Of a stretch of 64,000 nt of DNA, positions 1 through 13,100 are shown piece by piece. The notes under the pieces were generated by a model. That model searched no databases, was not told the origin of the DNA, and worked only from the letters and a program-made list of their open reading frames with translations. The stretch is taken from contig NC_090796.1 in assembly GCF_040054535.1 (NCBI RefSeq), forward strand, positions 6,437,001 through 6,501,000, in the 5' to 3' direction. The stretch is from Antennarius striatus. Its lineage: Eukaryota > Chordata > Actinopteri > Lophiiformes > Antennariidae. Every line of letters begins with the position of its first letter. Position 1 is the first letter of the stretch. A program made the translations under genes and the position numbers.

Positions 1-739
1 CGATTTTGGAATTGGGGTTGTACTTTAACAGATTAAGCTGTGAAGAGGCCCTAAACTAAATTCTTTCAACTTCAACCTACTTTAGTTTATATTGTCATTG
101 AACACCTTTTGTACACATTAACAAATTCCTAACTATCCTATCTTATATGTCCTAATCCCTTCCAGGCAGGGATAACAATTATTGAGGAATGGAGGAATGG
201 AGAATGAGATAAGTATAAAGGAGATGGCACACACTTGGGAGGGTGCATTTCTTTCAAAGTAATTATTTATAGTGTGGGCGGCTTAAGAGGAGTAACTTAG
301 AGGACACGGGGTGGTGTAAGATTAGCAGCAGGAGGGGAGGGAATCCCACAGAAGCTTCCTCAGCGCCACTCAGTCAAAGCAGTAGTGGGCATGTGGAGTC
401 TGCATAGAAGGCATGGGGTTTAAAGCTCACTATCAGTTCTAATGTGGGACATATGACACCGTAAAGCCACACAGCACATTTAGGCACACACACGTTATTG
501 GTAAATATTGATATGGCCAGTTCTCAGAACACAAAAACCTTTAGCACAGGTTAAACAGTGAGGAGCACCTCTACAAGAGACTCAGAGTGACGTAGAGTTC
601 CAGACGATGAGAGGATTCAGGCATCTCTGTTGTCCAAGACAAATCAACACTGTACTGTTAATTATGAAAGAACACTAGTGCCTTCAGATTCTAGCTAATG
701 ATGGAATCCTAACCCGTTCCTCATGGACAAAGGATTAGA

Positions 740-1200
740 GTTCAAAAACATTTTTGGACGTACATGCTGCAGAGAGCGTCAACAAATCCCATAAAACTTT
801 TTTATGGAATTTAAATCAGGTGACTGCGATGGCCTCTGGAACGATCCAGGATTTCTATTGAAACTAAGCTCTGATGAACTTGAGGAATTATTGGGATCAC
901 CATCCTTTAGGAAGTTACATGGATTTCCTTAACAGAATCCATGTGAATCCATTCCCTCCAGTTTTCCAGTGTCTGAGGAAGCAAAGCATCTCCAGAACAT
1001 TACCGAACCATCGGCAAGCTTTAGTGTTTGGTGTTCTATTCAGCAGCAGCTTCAGTCTCCTTGCTCCAGATGTACCATTCATCCATTTGTCAAAAAGGTT
1101 ATAATTTTGTTTCATGGATCCGTAGAACAGCATCCAATATAATCTGTGTCTTACAGGTCAAGACTGGCCGAATGTTATAACTGTTTTATCTGATTTGAAA
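740..1200. repeat. Decayed Tc1/mariner-like fragment (tentative)
   Basis: This stretch reads like an old, inactivated piece of a fish Tc1-type DNA transposon. Phrases such as the one around 815-845 (gtgactgcgatggcctctgg) and around 1090-1130 resemble transposase-coding DNA in antisense. No frame longer than about 76 codons survives and I could not define terminal inverted repeats. The assignment comes from memory of similar fish repeats and is weak. Confidence 0.3.
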
Positions 1201-1359
1201 ACCTGTGTTCTTATGAGGGATGGTTTGCATTCATTATTCTTTCATGATCTACTGAACTAACTGGACATCTACTGGGGATATTTTCTGAACAGCTGGAATT
1301 ACTAACTTAGCTTAGGAATTTAAGTGTCACAAAAATCATCAGATGGGTTAGCTAAAAAT

Positions 1360-2450
1360 TAGGGCTGTCACTTTAACGCGTTTAGTTTAATTAATGACGT
1401 TGCAAATTAACGCGCTGTAAAAATTAAAGCAATTAATCATGAGTGGCAAGTCAATGCGTAAGCATTTTAAATTTGGCCCATTGAGGGCCCCGTAAGCTGC
1501 AGTGATGTCACTTCGTACCTGCGCCACTAGTCAAAAGCAGGGTGACTGACAACAGAGATGGAGGCGACACAGGAGAGCGAGGCAAGCCCACTCGGACCTT
1601 TGGGCGGAAAGTTTATTTATAAAAAGAACAAAGACGGGACTATCGACAATAACGCAGTGATTCTGCGCTGCCAATCTGCGCCGTAGACGCCTCTGTCAGT
1701 CTGCCCCAGGGCAGCTGTGGCTACACATGTAGCTTACCATCACCAAGTATGAATGAGGAGTGAATGAATAATGGATCCGATGTAAAGCGTCTTTGAGTGT
1801 GCATAAAAGCGCTATATAAATCTAATCCATTATTGTTGTTGTTGTTATTATTATTATTATTATTTGTACCTTTTGTAAAAGAGAATTTTCATATCACCGA
1901 AGCAGCTCCAGCCTAACGTATCATTTAAATGCAAAACATGTCAAGGACACACAGTTGAACGTTAGCTTACCCTTTTAAAGGAAAAGGCCGTTTGTTGATG
2001 TTGCCTTATTTAGAGGCATGTTATACTATTAATTTTGAATTGCTGTATTGAGTCAGCTTTAGTATTCATTTTGATTCATTTTGCTTATGTGCCTATTTGA
2101 GACTCAGCCTTATTTTATTTCTGAATTTAATTTATTTTATTTAACTGTATTTGTTTTGTATTTCTGAGAAATGCACCTGGCCTAACTGGTTTGCTGATGT
2201 GCTTGGCCCTTTTTTCTTTTGAATTTCATTTATAAAGCACACTTAACCAATAAAAATCTGGATTTCAAATCTTCTCTTCTTGGTGCATTCTATTGATTAG
2301 TGATTCACTACAATTTTGTAATGTCCTAGAATTCAAATTCTTTATTTGCGGGCCTTTAGCAGGAATGAGATTAAAATGCGATTAATCAGATTAATTAATG
2401 ACAAATCCTGTAATTAATTAGATTAATTTTTTTAATCGCATGACAGCATT
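1360..2450 (+). mobile_element. Decayed hAT-like DNA transposon with BED-finger N-terminus
   Basis: The ends carry imperfect inverted repeats: tagggctgtca at 1360-1370 and tgacagcatt at 2441-2450. Both are followed inward by AT-rich subterminal DNA rich in taatt/aattaac words. Inside, an ATG at 1558 opens a short frame (MEATQESEASPLGPLGGKF, then IYKKNKDGTIDNNAVILRC) that stops near 1685. It resembles the start of ZBED/hAT transposases, which begin with a BED zinc finger. The remaining transposase is missing, so the copy is non-autonomous. A separate fragment (about 1750-1865) is nested in it. Family assignment is inferred from remembered hAT features. Confidence 0.5.
1750..1865 (+). repeat. 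LINE/SINE 3' tail fragment with (TTATTG/TTA)n
   Basis: The sequence taaagcgtctttgagtg, then aaaagcgctatataaatc, ending in repeated ttgttg/ttatta, matches the common fish L2-type LINE/SINE 3' tail. It lies inside the hAT-like element, so it either inserted later or was captured. Confidence 0.45.
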
Positions 2451-5039
2451 AATAAAAATACAAGTTATAAGGAGGTAACAAGTTAATTTAGTACCTAACA
2501 TAGAAAATACTGACTTAAACCTCCAGCCACTATTTTTAAATAAAGTCCAAAAAGTTATATTCAATGGAAGTAAGCTGTTCTGCATGTATGGAAAAATTAG
2601 GTAATAAAAGATGGCTATTTGACAAACGGCCCTGTTCTACCAAATCTAACTGCTTCCCAAGAGAGATTTCTGTATGTAAACACATGAGGCAACATACAAA
2701 AGTGTTTTCTTCTAGCTGGACTCATTAAAGCAGATGCTATGTGACGATGTTATTATGAACTGTTTATGAGTGTCACTTATATGCACCATAAAGCCGCCTC
2801 TGTGCTCCATGTCAGGACACAAAAAACAAAAAAACCCACACAAACACAGGAGTTTAAGGATTCTGGAAGGAGACAATACGTGTGAATGCACATAAGAACA
2901 TTATTTCTGAAAAGTTATCTCTTATAAGGTTCGACCATCAGTTCGATAGCCTAAATGTCCACTTAATGAAGTTTTCCTTCGAGAGAGTCACATTTTTATG
3001 GACCTGGGAATTTATTACAAATTCAGAGGCGAAGGGTTTGTTACACATTGTTTCCCATATTTGCCAGCTTGATTTTTATTAATAATTCATCTTCACCAAA
3101 GCATCTTGACAAAATCAGCCTGGAATACAAAGGAGGTTCAAAAATTGAAAAATCTTACAAAATATTAGTCATAGCAGAAATATGTTTGTCCAAAGAACAA
3201 TGTGAAAGTAGGGTCATATTAATCTCTAAAAATCGCTATTGCATGCTCATTTTACAGCCACACAGCCAAGGGTCAGAAAGTGAAAGTGAAAAACGCCCTG
3301 TCTTTGTGATGTGAAATGGAATGAATTCCTGCTGGAGAAAGCCAGAAAAACTTTCCATCATTTGGAGAAAACAGGGACATAACCTGAGGAGTAGTAGACA
3401 CTACATTCATAAACAGTCACTATGGAGGGAACTTCAGCTTCAGATATACTGACAGTGCCAGCAATACAATGAGCTGTATTTTTTTCTTTGTCTTTTGTAC
3501 TTGATTGATCCCCTGGGAAAAAATAGTTCCCTGTATTTGACATGTTCCTGAGGAGCAGCAGACCCTGTTTCGGGACCACGTTTAGGTCGAGTTACTCGAC
3601 TGGAGGTCAAACCACTGTCCTTCCAATAAGTGGATGGTGCTGTAACCACCTAAGTCACATGTTCATACATCATGTCTGATAGAAGCGAACATCTTCTAAC
3701 TGAGCAAAAATGTCATCACTTTTCAGCATGATCCTAAAGTTATTTTTCTTCCTAAATCTGCAAGCCCTTAAAGGCTCTAATCATCCTAAAACAGTGAATT
3801 TTCATTTGTCCCAAAATAAAATACTAAACAGTAATGCTACTTACATTCTATGATTACAAACTATGCAGAAGTTCAACTGTATGGCGCCTGCTGTACTGGG
3901 TTTAAGTTTGGATGGAAATAAAACATTTACTTTGGCCAAGTGCTGAACAACATTCCAAATTCTGTCACCAGACTTGTCACGCCCAAACAAAAATGTAATG
4001 AGATATAGCAGCAGTTTTACAGTGTTTGCGTTTAGAGATAACCAATTTCTAGGAAGGTCTGTACTGAATCTAATAGGATGTAAAGTCCCTGATGTGAAAA
4101 AAAAGTCTAGCGTCTAGCTTCAGGGATCAATGACACTGTTGCCTCAGTGTCACCATAACCACAACCTCCTACTTGGTCAGCAATGCCACCTTAAAACTGC
4201 AATGTGATGTCCTGTTCACATGGCAATCATACTACCGTATGACACTAGCAGACGCAAGATCAACAGAGAAGCTTGAAATTGCTGGGTGAGAAAATTGCCA
4301 GCCTTGTTATGTCTGCAATGTCAGTCAAATTTAGATATAGTGTAGGTGAATTAGCAATAATGACAGTGGCTCTCACAGCAAAGTTTGCCTCAGCACTGCA
4401 GGGTTTCACCATAGTATGTAATGGAAAAAGAAGCGAATAACAACATTCTCTGAGCAGTATTTAAAAGCAGTGGAATGGTGATTGGTAAGTTGAGACCAGA
4501 AGCAAACAGACACACAGAATCTGCAATGGTCTTAACATGTCAGCATAAAGGTGAAATGTAACTGCATTACAATGCAGTAACAACAAAAACGCAAACTTAC
4601 CAATGTCCTCCCTTCTCTATTTTTTGAAGGTGATTACTCTCTAACTGATTCACATGAGGAAACACTTTGCAGAGTGGTGTAACAAATATCACCCTGTTAG
4701 AAGTGGTCGGTTTACCCCCAGAGACCAAGAAGGTGACACCTGATCACAAGTGACCGAAGGAGATGCAACTGACTCTGGGGGAGTGAAATGTGTCTGAATG
4801 CACCAAATCAGAAGCATAACTATTAGTATTTCCTGTGCATTAGACTGTGAACTATGCATGTGTATGCATCAAGATGAATGCCAGATGCCTTTCAGAGGTT
4901 AGCACACTTACCCTGCAGATGATGTTGAAACCATTTGGCAATGCAATGGTTTGGGATTAAAGTACACTGGAGAAATGTTAAAGCAACAGTGTGGCAAGAT
5001 TTTGAATTAACTACAGTACAACCATACTGAAGTTCTCAC
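2451..5039. other. No gene seen; presumed intron 1 of ubtd1
   Basis: Both strands contain only short open frames (up to 88 codons) without convincing splice signals or family similarity. The ubtd1 first exon ends at 5040 on the minus strand with a GT donor, so this DNA is most simply its first intron. Exon 2, expected to encode the conserved linker before the ubiquitin-like domain, was not found here and should lie left of position 1. Confidence 0.5.
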
Positions 5040-5121
5040 CTCCTCGTCCGCCGTTCCTGGATGATCCTCGGCTCTGCGTGTCCTCCCAGCCGTCCAAGTA
5101 TCTCCCTACACATCCTCCCAT
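5040..5121 (-). CDS. ubtd1: Ubiquitin domain-containing protein 1, first coding exon (partial)
   Basis: On the minus strand an ATG at 5121-5119 opens MGGCVGRYLDGWEDTQSRGS and runs for 27 codons plus one base to a consensus donor (GTGAGA at 5039-5034). The start MGxCVGR, with Gly2 in a context suited to N-myristoylation, is typical of UBTD1/UBTD2, small adaptors with a C-terminal ubiquitin-like domain that interact with E2 enzymes. Only the variable N-terminus lies in the window. The rest is expected beyond the left edge across a long first intron. Position supports the name: in human, UBTD1 also lies head-to-head with MMS19. UBTD1 and UBTD2 cannot be told apart firmly from 27 residues, but synteny favours UBTD1. 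Confidence 0.7.
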
Positions 5122-6309
5122 GGTCGGAGGGCTGAGGATTCTTTCTACGCGTCCTATTAGCTGAAAACGGGGCCCATCACGAGTGAAGACGTCGAGCTGT
5201 TGTTAGGTCCAATGAGGACGACTGGTCCAGTTTTGCAAACCCAATAGACCATCCGTAGCATTAAAGAGTCGATGTTTTTAGAGCGCTGAGTTCGTCTTTA
5301 CATTAACAATAAAACCTATATGAGCATTTTATCTTTGACAAACTTCTCAGCGCACCCACATCAAAAGCCCGTCGCCCGTTCTATGGTTTACAAAGCAAAC
5401 TAGTCTCCCGCTGCAGCATTTGCAAAACGGTTCTAAAGGGTTACGATACAGCTTTAATGAGCAACATGTCAGTTAACTAACTTCCCTGCTAACTTGATAA
5501 TGTTGACGTCCAGCAGCGCAGACCGAGCGCACCTTCCCTGCTAACATGCTAACAGGGCCAACGAGCTAGCTACGACAACATCAGTAAACACAAACTTCCG
5601 CACACTTCCACACACATTTTCCTACACATGAAATTTCTTACAAATGCCGCGGATAGTTAGACTTTACCAAAGCTCTTGTCATAGCACTTTCATTGTTTTA
5701 AGTTCTCTCCCGTCTACTCTCTTTTAATCCCCAAACGTTACTTTCCCTCTGCACGTAAAGGTGACCAGCGGTAGGGACAGCGCCACCGAACTTTTTTTTT
5801 TCGCCTGTGCGTCAGCACGCAGTCAGGTGTTGGGTTCCCTGACGTCTGGAAGTAAGACGATCATGGTTGAAGCGACTGCATTTCAAGGTTATATCAGACA
5901 AATATTATGTGTGGTTTCTATGTTTTTTGTTTTATAAGTTCAAAACAATAATCGTGGTGATTAATAATAAAAATCTTGATGTTACGAAGCCGTGTCTCAA
6001 TTAAAGTAGGGACAATGCATAGCAGGGCTGTCGAACTGGAATATTTTAGCTATGGTGATGTGTTTTGAAATTCGGACGACACTTTAAGGCAGCACCAGAA
6101 TGGGATGTTGGCTTTTTATTACTTCAGCAATAAGCAAGTAGCATTTCACCAAACTCACGTGTAAGTAAATAGTCATTCATTTGTAAGTAAAAGATTTTTT
6201 TTTTACAACTGTCCTTTTTTTTTCGAACGCTTGTTCAAAATTAACTACTTTAGCCTTTCACTCACAACTTTCCGCGCATGCGCAGTTTCTATTGAATAAC
6301 AGCGGCACG
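5122..6309. promoter_or_regulatory. Shared head-to-head promoter region, ubtd1 / mms19
   Basis: About 1.2 kb separates the divergent start codons of ubtd1 (minus) and mms19 (plus). It holds CCAAT boxes at 5209-5213 and 5241-5245 and a perfect NRF1 site just before mms19 (listed separately). No TATA box is placed convincingly. The 5' ends of both transcripts must lie here, but exact start sites cannot be read from sequence. Confidence 0.5.
6274..6283. promoter_or_regulatory. NRF1 palindrome upstream of mms19
   Basis: gcgcatgcgc is a perfect NRF1 consensus palindrome ending 26 bases before the mms19 ATG. NRF1 sites near the start are typical of TATA-less housekeeping promoters in vertebrates. 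The transcription start is probably close by. Confidence 0.6.
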
Positions 6310-7101
6310 ATGGCTGCAGATAGCACCTTGCTGCTGTCGCTGGTGGAGGAATATGTCTCAGGACTACAAGATAGCAAGGCCAAAGACTCAGTCGCAGGTA
6401 AAGACGTATTCAGCATGTTTTCTTTGATATTTTCGGAAAACCTCGTTGTCATAAGATGTTATACAAGCTGCTGGTTTGGCTTCGAGGATGCGCAACAACA
6501 GCGTGATGTTTAACTTGTTAGCTAACTTAGCGCTACAACATCCTGTGTGGTGCGACAAACCCAACATGTAAAAACCCTCCCGCAGTAATAGTGATCAGAA
6601 TATTTAATCCCTACACGAACACAAAATGAACGAATTCCTTGCCTTTTGTTGAACTGTCATTCAAGTAATAAAGACATCTGCTTCTAATCTAGCGGGATAT
6701 GGCCCTATTGTGTTTGCTAGCTCAAAATGAAATGACCATGTCAGTGAACTCTTTACCTCTGATGTTTGTTGTAAATTTAATGTGAAAACCACAAGAGGTC
6801 ATTTTCTCTGTACCTTTGTAGTCCATTACTTTATATTCTAAATCTTTGTGTCTGCTCAGGTATCAAAGATGGGCAGTTTACAGTTCTGCAGCTAGTGGAA
6901 GCACTGGGGTAAGATATGACCATTATTTGTCTTATTTCAGTCACAACACTAACGAGACAAGGTGTGAGGTTTTTGTAAATATTAAAGTGATCTCATCTCT
7001 TCAAAATGTCAGGAATAAATAATTTTTGATTTTTATTTTATATATTGATTTGATTCCCAAAGGGAAATGAGTGGCACACTCCAATTAGTTGAAACATATA
7101 T

Positions 7102-7167
<66 letters not shown>

Positions 7168-10100
7168 AGAGGCCCTGAACACATAAAACACAAGCAGGGG
7201 GCCTTATGCATGCAGGGGAAGATAGAGTGGCGGGCAGTTTCATATTGTTAATTTAAAGGCATTGATTAATCTAACTGGGTCCGTTGCAAATTTGGCTCCA
7301 ATTCCTCATGTACAAACCATAACTCTTCCAGTAATGCCTCTGAACTATTTGGGTCTGATTTCAGAGAGGTGTATTTATATAATGGAGTAATGCATGTTGC
7401 CCTTATCAAGACAATCCCTGGTCTGGACTGCATTGAAGATGTGTAGCCTGTTATACAACAAATTCGACAACAGACACCTCAAGCTGTTGAGCAGCTGAAG
7501 TCATATGTTTAAAGCAAGAAAGCGAGAGTTTGAAAAAAAAAAGTTATTCTAATATGAGATTTGTCAGTTTGAAGACTGAATATCCTTGCATTGCATTGCA
7601 ATTAATTTGTCATTTTTTAAAGCAACATTTTTATTTCTTCCCCTGTTGTAGAACGAATCTGACCAGCTCTCAGCCTCACACTCGAGCCAGAGGAGTCAAG
7701 CTTCTCTCTGATGTTTTACAGGAGTGTTATGGAGGACTTACAGAAAGAGAAGGTGCATATCTTTTCTTATATTTTGCAGAAAACTTGTCTCATTCACATA
7801 AGTTTTTATTTATTAAGTTGCTGTCTCTTGTCTGTCCACAGTGGATGTGCTCATTGCCTTCTATGAGAATCGTCTTAAAGACCATTATGTTGTCACACCG
7901 CCTGTTTTGCAGGGGCTCGGGGCGCTGGTGAGTGTTTCTGTGGAAGGATTCTCTGTGACTGCGTCTAAAATCTCTCACATAAGATTGCGTGTTTTAGAGT
8001 CATTTGGAAATTCTGTATTTAGTGTCAGCAGCCAGCATGTTATGCTTTATTTCCAAGGCAAAATGTACAGTGTTACCTCCTGGGTCAGCTGTGTCCATGC
8101 TGAGGTCTTTGTTCCAGGATGTGCACGTTCAGGTGAGACTCCATCCACGCTGTGTTGTAATAAAACAAGCTATTTTTGTCTCAGTCGGATGGTGAATGGT
8201 GATACAGTAGTGTGTCTTTTCCTGTGCAAATTTATATAACCATCTCTAAATCCATTCTGAAATTGTGTGATTATGCTACTCTCATTCTCTTCCTTTGTTT
8301 TTCCTAGTCTTTAATGCTAGTGGAGAGAGCCTGCGTCTACAACATGCTCATAAACCTCATGGAGACCAGAGAAGACGGTGGGATTGAGTTATTTCTGACC
8401 TTGTTTCTTTTAAATTTGTTTCCATGCTGTAATAAAAGAGTTTTCACATTTTCTTCTGCATCATTTTAGCAGTTTTTGTTGTTTTTTTTAGACCTCCTAC
8501 TGAATTTTTTTCTTGATGCTTTTTTCTGTTTTTGCATGCTTTTCCACGAAATAAAAATAATCTCATGTCATCTTGTGAGGGAGATGTCTAAACTCTTCCC
8601 TCAGCATTTTCACTCGCCTGGCAGAACATGACTGTAAAGGGTGCTTTCCTGTCTCACTCCTCCACAGAACTGAAAGGTTTGGGTGCAGACTTTGTATTTG
8701 GTTTTATCCAGTCGATGGATGGAGAGAGAGATCCTCGCAACCTCCTGTTATCCTTCCAGATTGCAAAGAACATCATCCACCATGGTTATGAACTAGGTGA
8801 GAGCACATCCAGGTGTCCACACAAGCATTCAGAATCATTCTGCTTTCATTTTCTCTGCTCTTCTCTGACCAATTTTGAACTATGTTTGACTTAATTTATA
8901 CTTCCTGTTAATTTCCTGTCTGCTGTCTCAGGTAAATTCACAGAGGAACTGTTCGAGGTTACATCCTGCTATTTTCCCATCGACTTCACTCCCGTAAGTC
9001 CTTGTTTGCTCATCTGCCTCAGAAAGAGAAACGTGGTGAAGGCAGAGGGGGCAGCAGATAAAACAGTCATCACTGACTTCCTGTTTGCTCATAAAAGCTG
9101 TGTGTGGACAACAATAATGCAGCGTTTACCTCGTCTTCTGCTTACATGCATTTCCATCTCTACGCCACAGAGAACCACAGCTGTGTTACTCAACACATCC
9201 TCACAATGCTGCTAATATTTTGAGTTATTACCTGATAATAAATTCTTTAAATTCTTTAAATGGTTTTTAGACGTAGGACGTTATGGTTTGGTGTTTTGTT
9301 TTTTGTTTGTTTTTTTAACAAATCTGTTGTTGGTGAATTTGTTTCTATTCTTGCCTCACTTTCATTCACCCATACACACCACCTTTTCATATACCCCCAG
9401 CCTCCCAATGATCCCCACGGCATCACCAGAGAGGAGCTTGTCCTGATGCTGAGGGACGTCATCACTGGGACGCCACGGTTTGCTGAGGTATGGCTATCCG
9501 TGTGTTTGTGCGAACCAACGTCAACGTGTTTCCAGTGGGTGTGATGGTCGTGTGTTTTTCACTACAGTTTCTGTTACCTCTCATCATTGAGAAACTGGAC
9601 TCAGACGTTCAGAGTGCGAAGCTGGACTCGCTGCAGACTCTGGTGAGAAATGTCGGCTACTCTCCAGTTTTTCTAAAGTATGCCTCTAACTGCATATAAA
9701 TCTGCTGAGCTCTTCTGACGTCATGTTTTCCAGACTGCCTGTGTGGCACAATATGAACATTCGCATTTGTCAGAGTTCCTTGAGGGACTGTGGACGTCAC
9801 TGCGCAGAGAGGTTTGTTGAGAATACCTTTTAAAGGTAGATTTGTAGATTGTATTTTACTAATTTTGTTAATTAAAAAAATGATCCCTGCAAAAATAAGA
9901 GATACCCTAAAGATTCACAATAAATTCTGTGTATTTAAAAAAAAAAATCAGCACTGGACTATAAGGTGCACCTTCAATGAATGGAATATTTTAAATCTTT
10001 TCCATATATAAGGCACACTGGACTATAAGGTGCATTGTTGGTTTTTGAGAAAATGAAAAGCTTTTGGGTGCACCTTGTAGTGCGGAAAATGCTGTAGTTG

Positions 10101-13100
10101 AACTCCTTTTTTGATGAGAAATGTAATTTTAATGCCCATCATGATAAAATCTTGTTGTCGTGTTTCACTGCAGGTGTTTCAGACATCCAGTGACAAGATT
10201 GAGTCTGCGGGCCTCGCTGCTGTTACCGCACTCACTTCCTGTTTGTCTCGCTCCATCCTCAACTCTGAGTCAGAAGACTCCCTCTGCACCTTCCTGGAGC
10301 TCGTGCTTAAAGGTGACATTTGGTGAAATCCAGCGTGTTTGCAGAGGAAAAAATGATTGCAGATTATTGGAAGGGTGCAAATATTTGTGAAGTTTACAAG
10401 GGAGGGTTTGTGGAGAGAGAAGTTGTTGAAATATGGTAGTATACATGTTAGAGCTGAGGTGATGGAAGTCTTTCTGGAGTGGAGCTCTGCTTGAGCAGAC
10501 GGGCTGAATCATTAGTTTCTCATTAGTTTCTGATCAAATTTCAGTTTTGTTATTTTTGGGCTCTCTTGATATGAGCATCTTAATATAAATTAAGTAATTC
10601 TGGAATACATTCTGAATTTTAATTGTTATGTAGATGCTGGGATTTGATAATCCTCATATTCCGAACTCAAATCTTTCCTGATGAACAGGGTAGTAAAAGT
10701 AATTCTTGATTTTCAGTGTGAATGTTTGTCATTTGAGGGTAAGAAGAGAAATATTGTGACACATTAAAACTTAAACCAGAATTATTTAGCTACTCTCTTA
10801 GTGTAAAGTTTTGAAACACATCCAGTGGTCTTGTTTTTAACTGAAAGCCTAACTTAAAATGTGTCGTTGGTCCAGATTGCAGGCATCATCTGAGTGAGCC
10901 GGACCTGAAACTCGTGTGGCCAAGCGCCAAGCTGCTGCAGGCCGCCAGCCGTGCCTCCAACCGGGCGAGCCACATTGTCATTTCTGCTGTCATGCCCTCT
11001 CTGATCGAGCAATACAGCAACAGAACGGAGGTAATGTGACCTCCAGACGTCTGCGTGCAATAAATATGAAACCAGTGGGGGTACTGCGGGGAGTGGTGAC
11101 ACTGAGGGATTGATGTATTTTCTTTTTTTTCAGTTTTATTATCATACATTGAAAAGCATCAATGGTGTGAGCTGATGGTAACTTTTACTGAAGAAATAAA
11201 CCTTCTTTCTCTTTTTCAGTGTTCCCACAGACGGACGTTGCTGGAGGTGGTGCAGAGATTCATCGATTCTGTGAAAACCAGCAACCCTTCAGAAAATGGT
11301 AAGTTTCTGATCGTCTAATTACGATTGTCATATTTACTTCCTTCTCTCTCAGCTGCTCTGTATTATATTAACACATAATTGGTGAAACTCAAAAATTTTT
11401 ATGACATTATCACACATTTTATTAGACTTACTTTATAGTGTGTCATTTTTTTGTATCTTTTCAATTATGAGTAGAACTGAAGTAGTTGTTTTTCTGTGGT
11501 GAAGAGCGGTTTGTGTGGAAACCGAGAATCACGATTTTAACTCTTTTGTTTCTGTTTACCTTACACTCGTCTCTCCGTTATAGAAGAGAGTGTGTTTTTA
11601 GCCTTCCGTCCATCTCTGTGCAGCATGGTGTTTTCAGCTCTGACCGAGACCAACGCCACCCTGCAGGTCACGGCCACCGTTGTAATCGCTTCCCTCGCAC
11701 AACAAACAGGTGAGATGAAAACGACTCACAGCTGAATCACATGTTTTCATCGCCGAACCTTTTCAGATACTGTAAGTGTTGTGTGTCTGTCAGGTCTTCT
11801 GCGTGAATCAGATATTGAGCTGGCGGTAGATCACCTGACCAGACTGCTGCTGACGGAGAACGACAACCGGATCAGGTCTGCTCACCCGTCTCCTAGTCAC
11901 TGACATCCTTTGTTGCCTTTGTCTTAACACTTATTTCCTCTCATTGTGTATTAATGGCACAGCCAAAAGCAACTTTTATCAATTACATTTTTTCTTCTCT
12001 TTCTTTTGACACAGTCAGGATAGAGATATTTCTGTTGCTGACTGGATTAGCTGAACTAATATGTGTTATATGCCTGCTTCTGTGTGCCTACCTTCAGCCT
12101 CGCTGTGGTGGAGTGTGTCGGAGCCTTAGCAAAGCTGCACCCGGAGGCCTTCATTACCAAAATGATCCCAAAACTAAAGACAGAGATGTTTACTGGTAAG
12201 TTCCATTTGATGTTAGTGGACCAGACAGATTCTAATGTTAAACAGCGTCCGTTAAGAAGAAACCCCCATTTTATCCTCACAGAAACAGTGCTTGAGCCTA
12301 ACTGCAGGAGTTTGGTTGATCCTGATATTTGAGGAAGGTTGTCTGATACTGTCAGAGGGTTACACCTCCTGTCTCCTGGTGATCCTGATGAGTCACTCAA
12401 AGGAGCTGAACACTGGATGGTTTCATTACTTTCTGAGGGGATTACAGAGACGTGCTGCTGCAAAGCACCAGTAAACATTTTAGCCCCCAAGGCTAACATT
12501 AGCTTCCATTCTGCTGTTTTTTAGCTTGGCCTCATCTTCAGTTCTTAAAGTGGACAGCCTCAACTGATCAAACCTCTCCTTCGTTTACTCTTTCGGCTTT
12601 TTTCCCTTAATATTAAAATAGCAGTTTCTGATTTGTGGACTTCTGTTTGTTGACTGTTGAGATTTTATAAGTGTGTTCCTCCTTCTGATGCTAATAATCC
12701 AGATTTGTTAGATTGAAGAGAAGAAAAACTGAAGGCCGTCTTATTTGTTGAGATGGTTTGATCCTTGATTTCAAATAAGTCATTTAAAGTCATTTGCTTT
12801 ATTTCACTTTAACTCCCAGTTTAACATTAGGTCAGTACACTGAGATGCATTAGAAACCTTTTCTTTTTCTCTTCTCAGAACCTATAGAACAAGACAACAG
12901 CATAGATTTTTCTGAGCAGCATTCCCATCATGCACTGCGCCAGCGGTGTTTGTCTGCTCTGGCTGCAGTGTCCACCCAACCCAGCGTGGTTCAGGAGAGC
13001 ACGCCGGTCCTCCTGGAGGTCCTCGGATCAGCACACACAGGTAAGCTGTGTGGACCCATGGTTTTACGGTAGACTGTTCTTTCCTGATGAGTGACAGATT

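Noticed and set aside
12056..12499. 147-codon minus-strand ORF
   Set aside because: It overlaps mms19 exon 17 and adjacent intron in antisense, has no similarity and no splice context.
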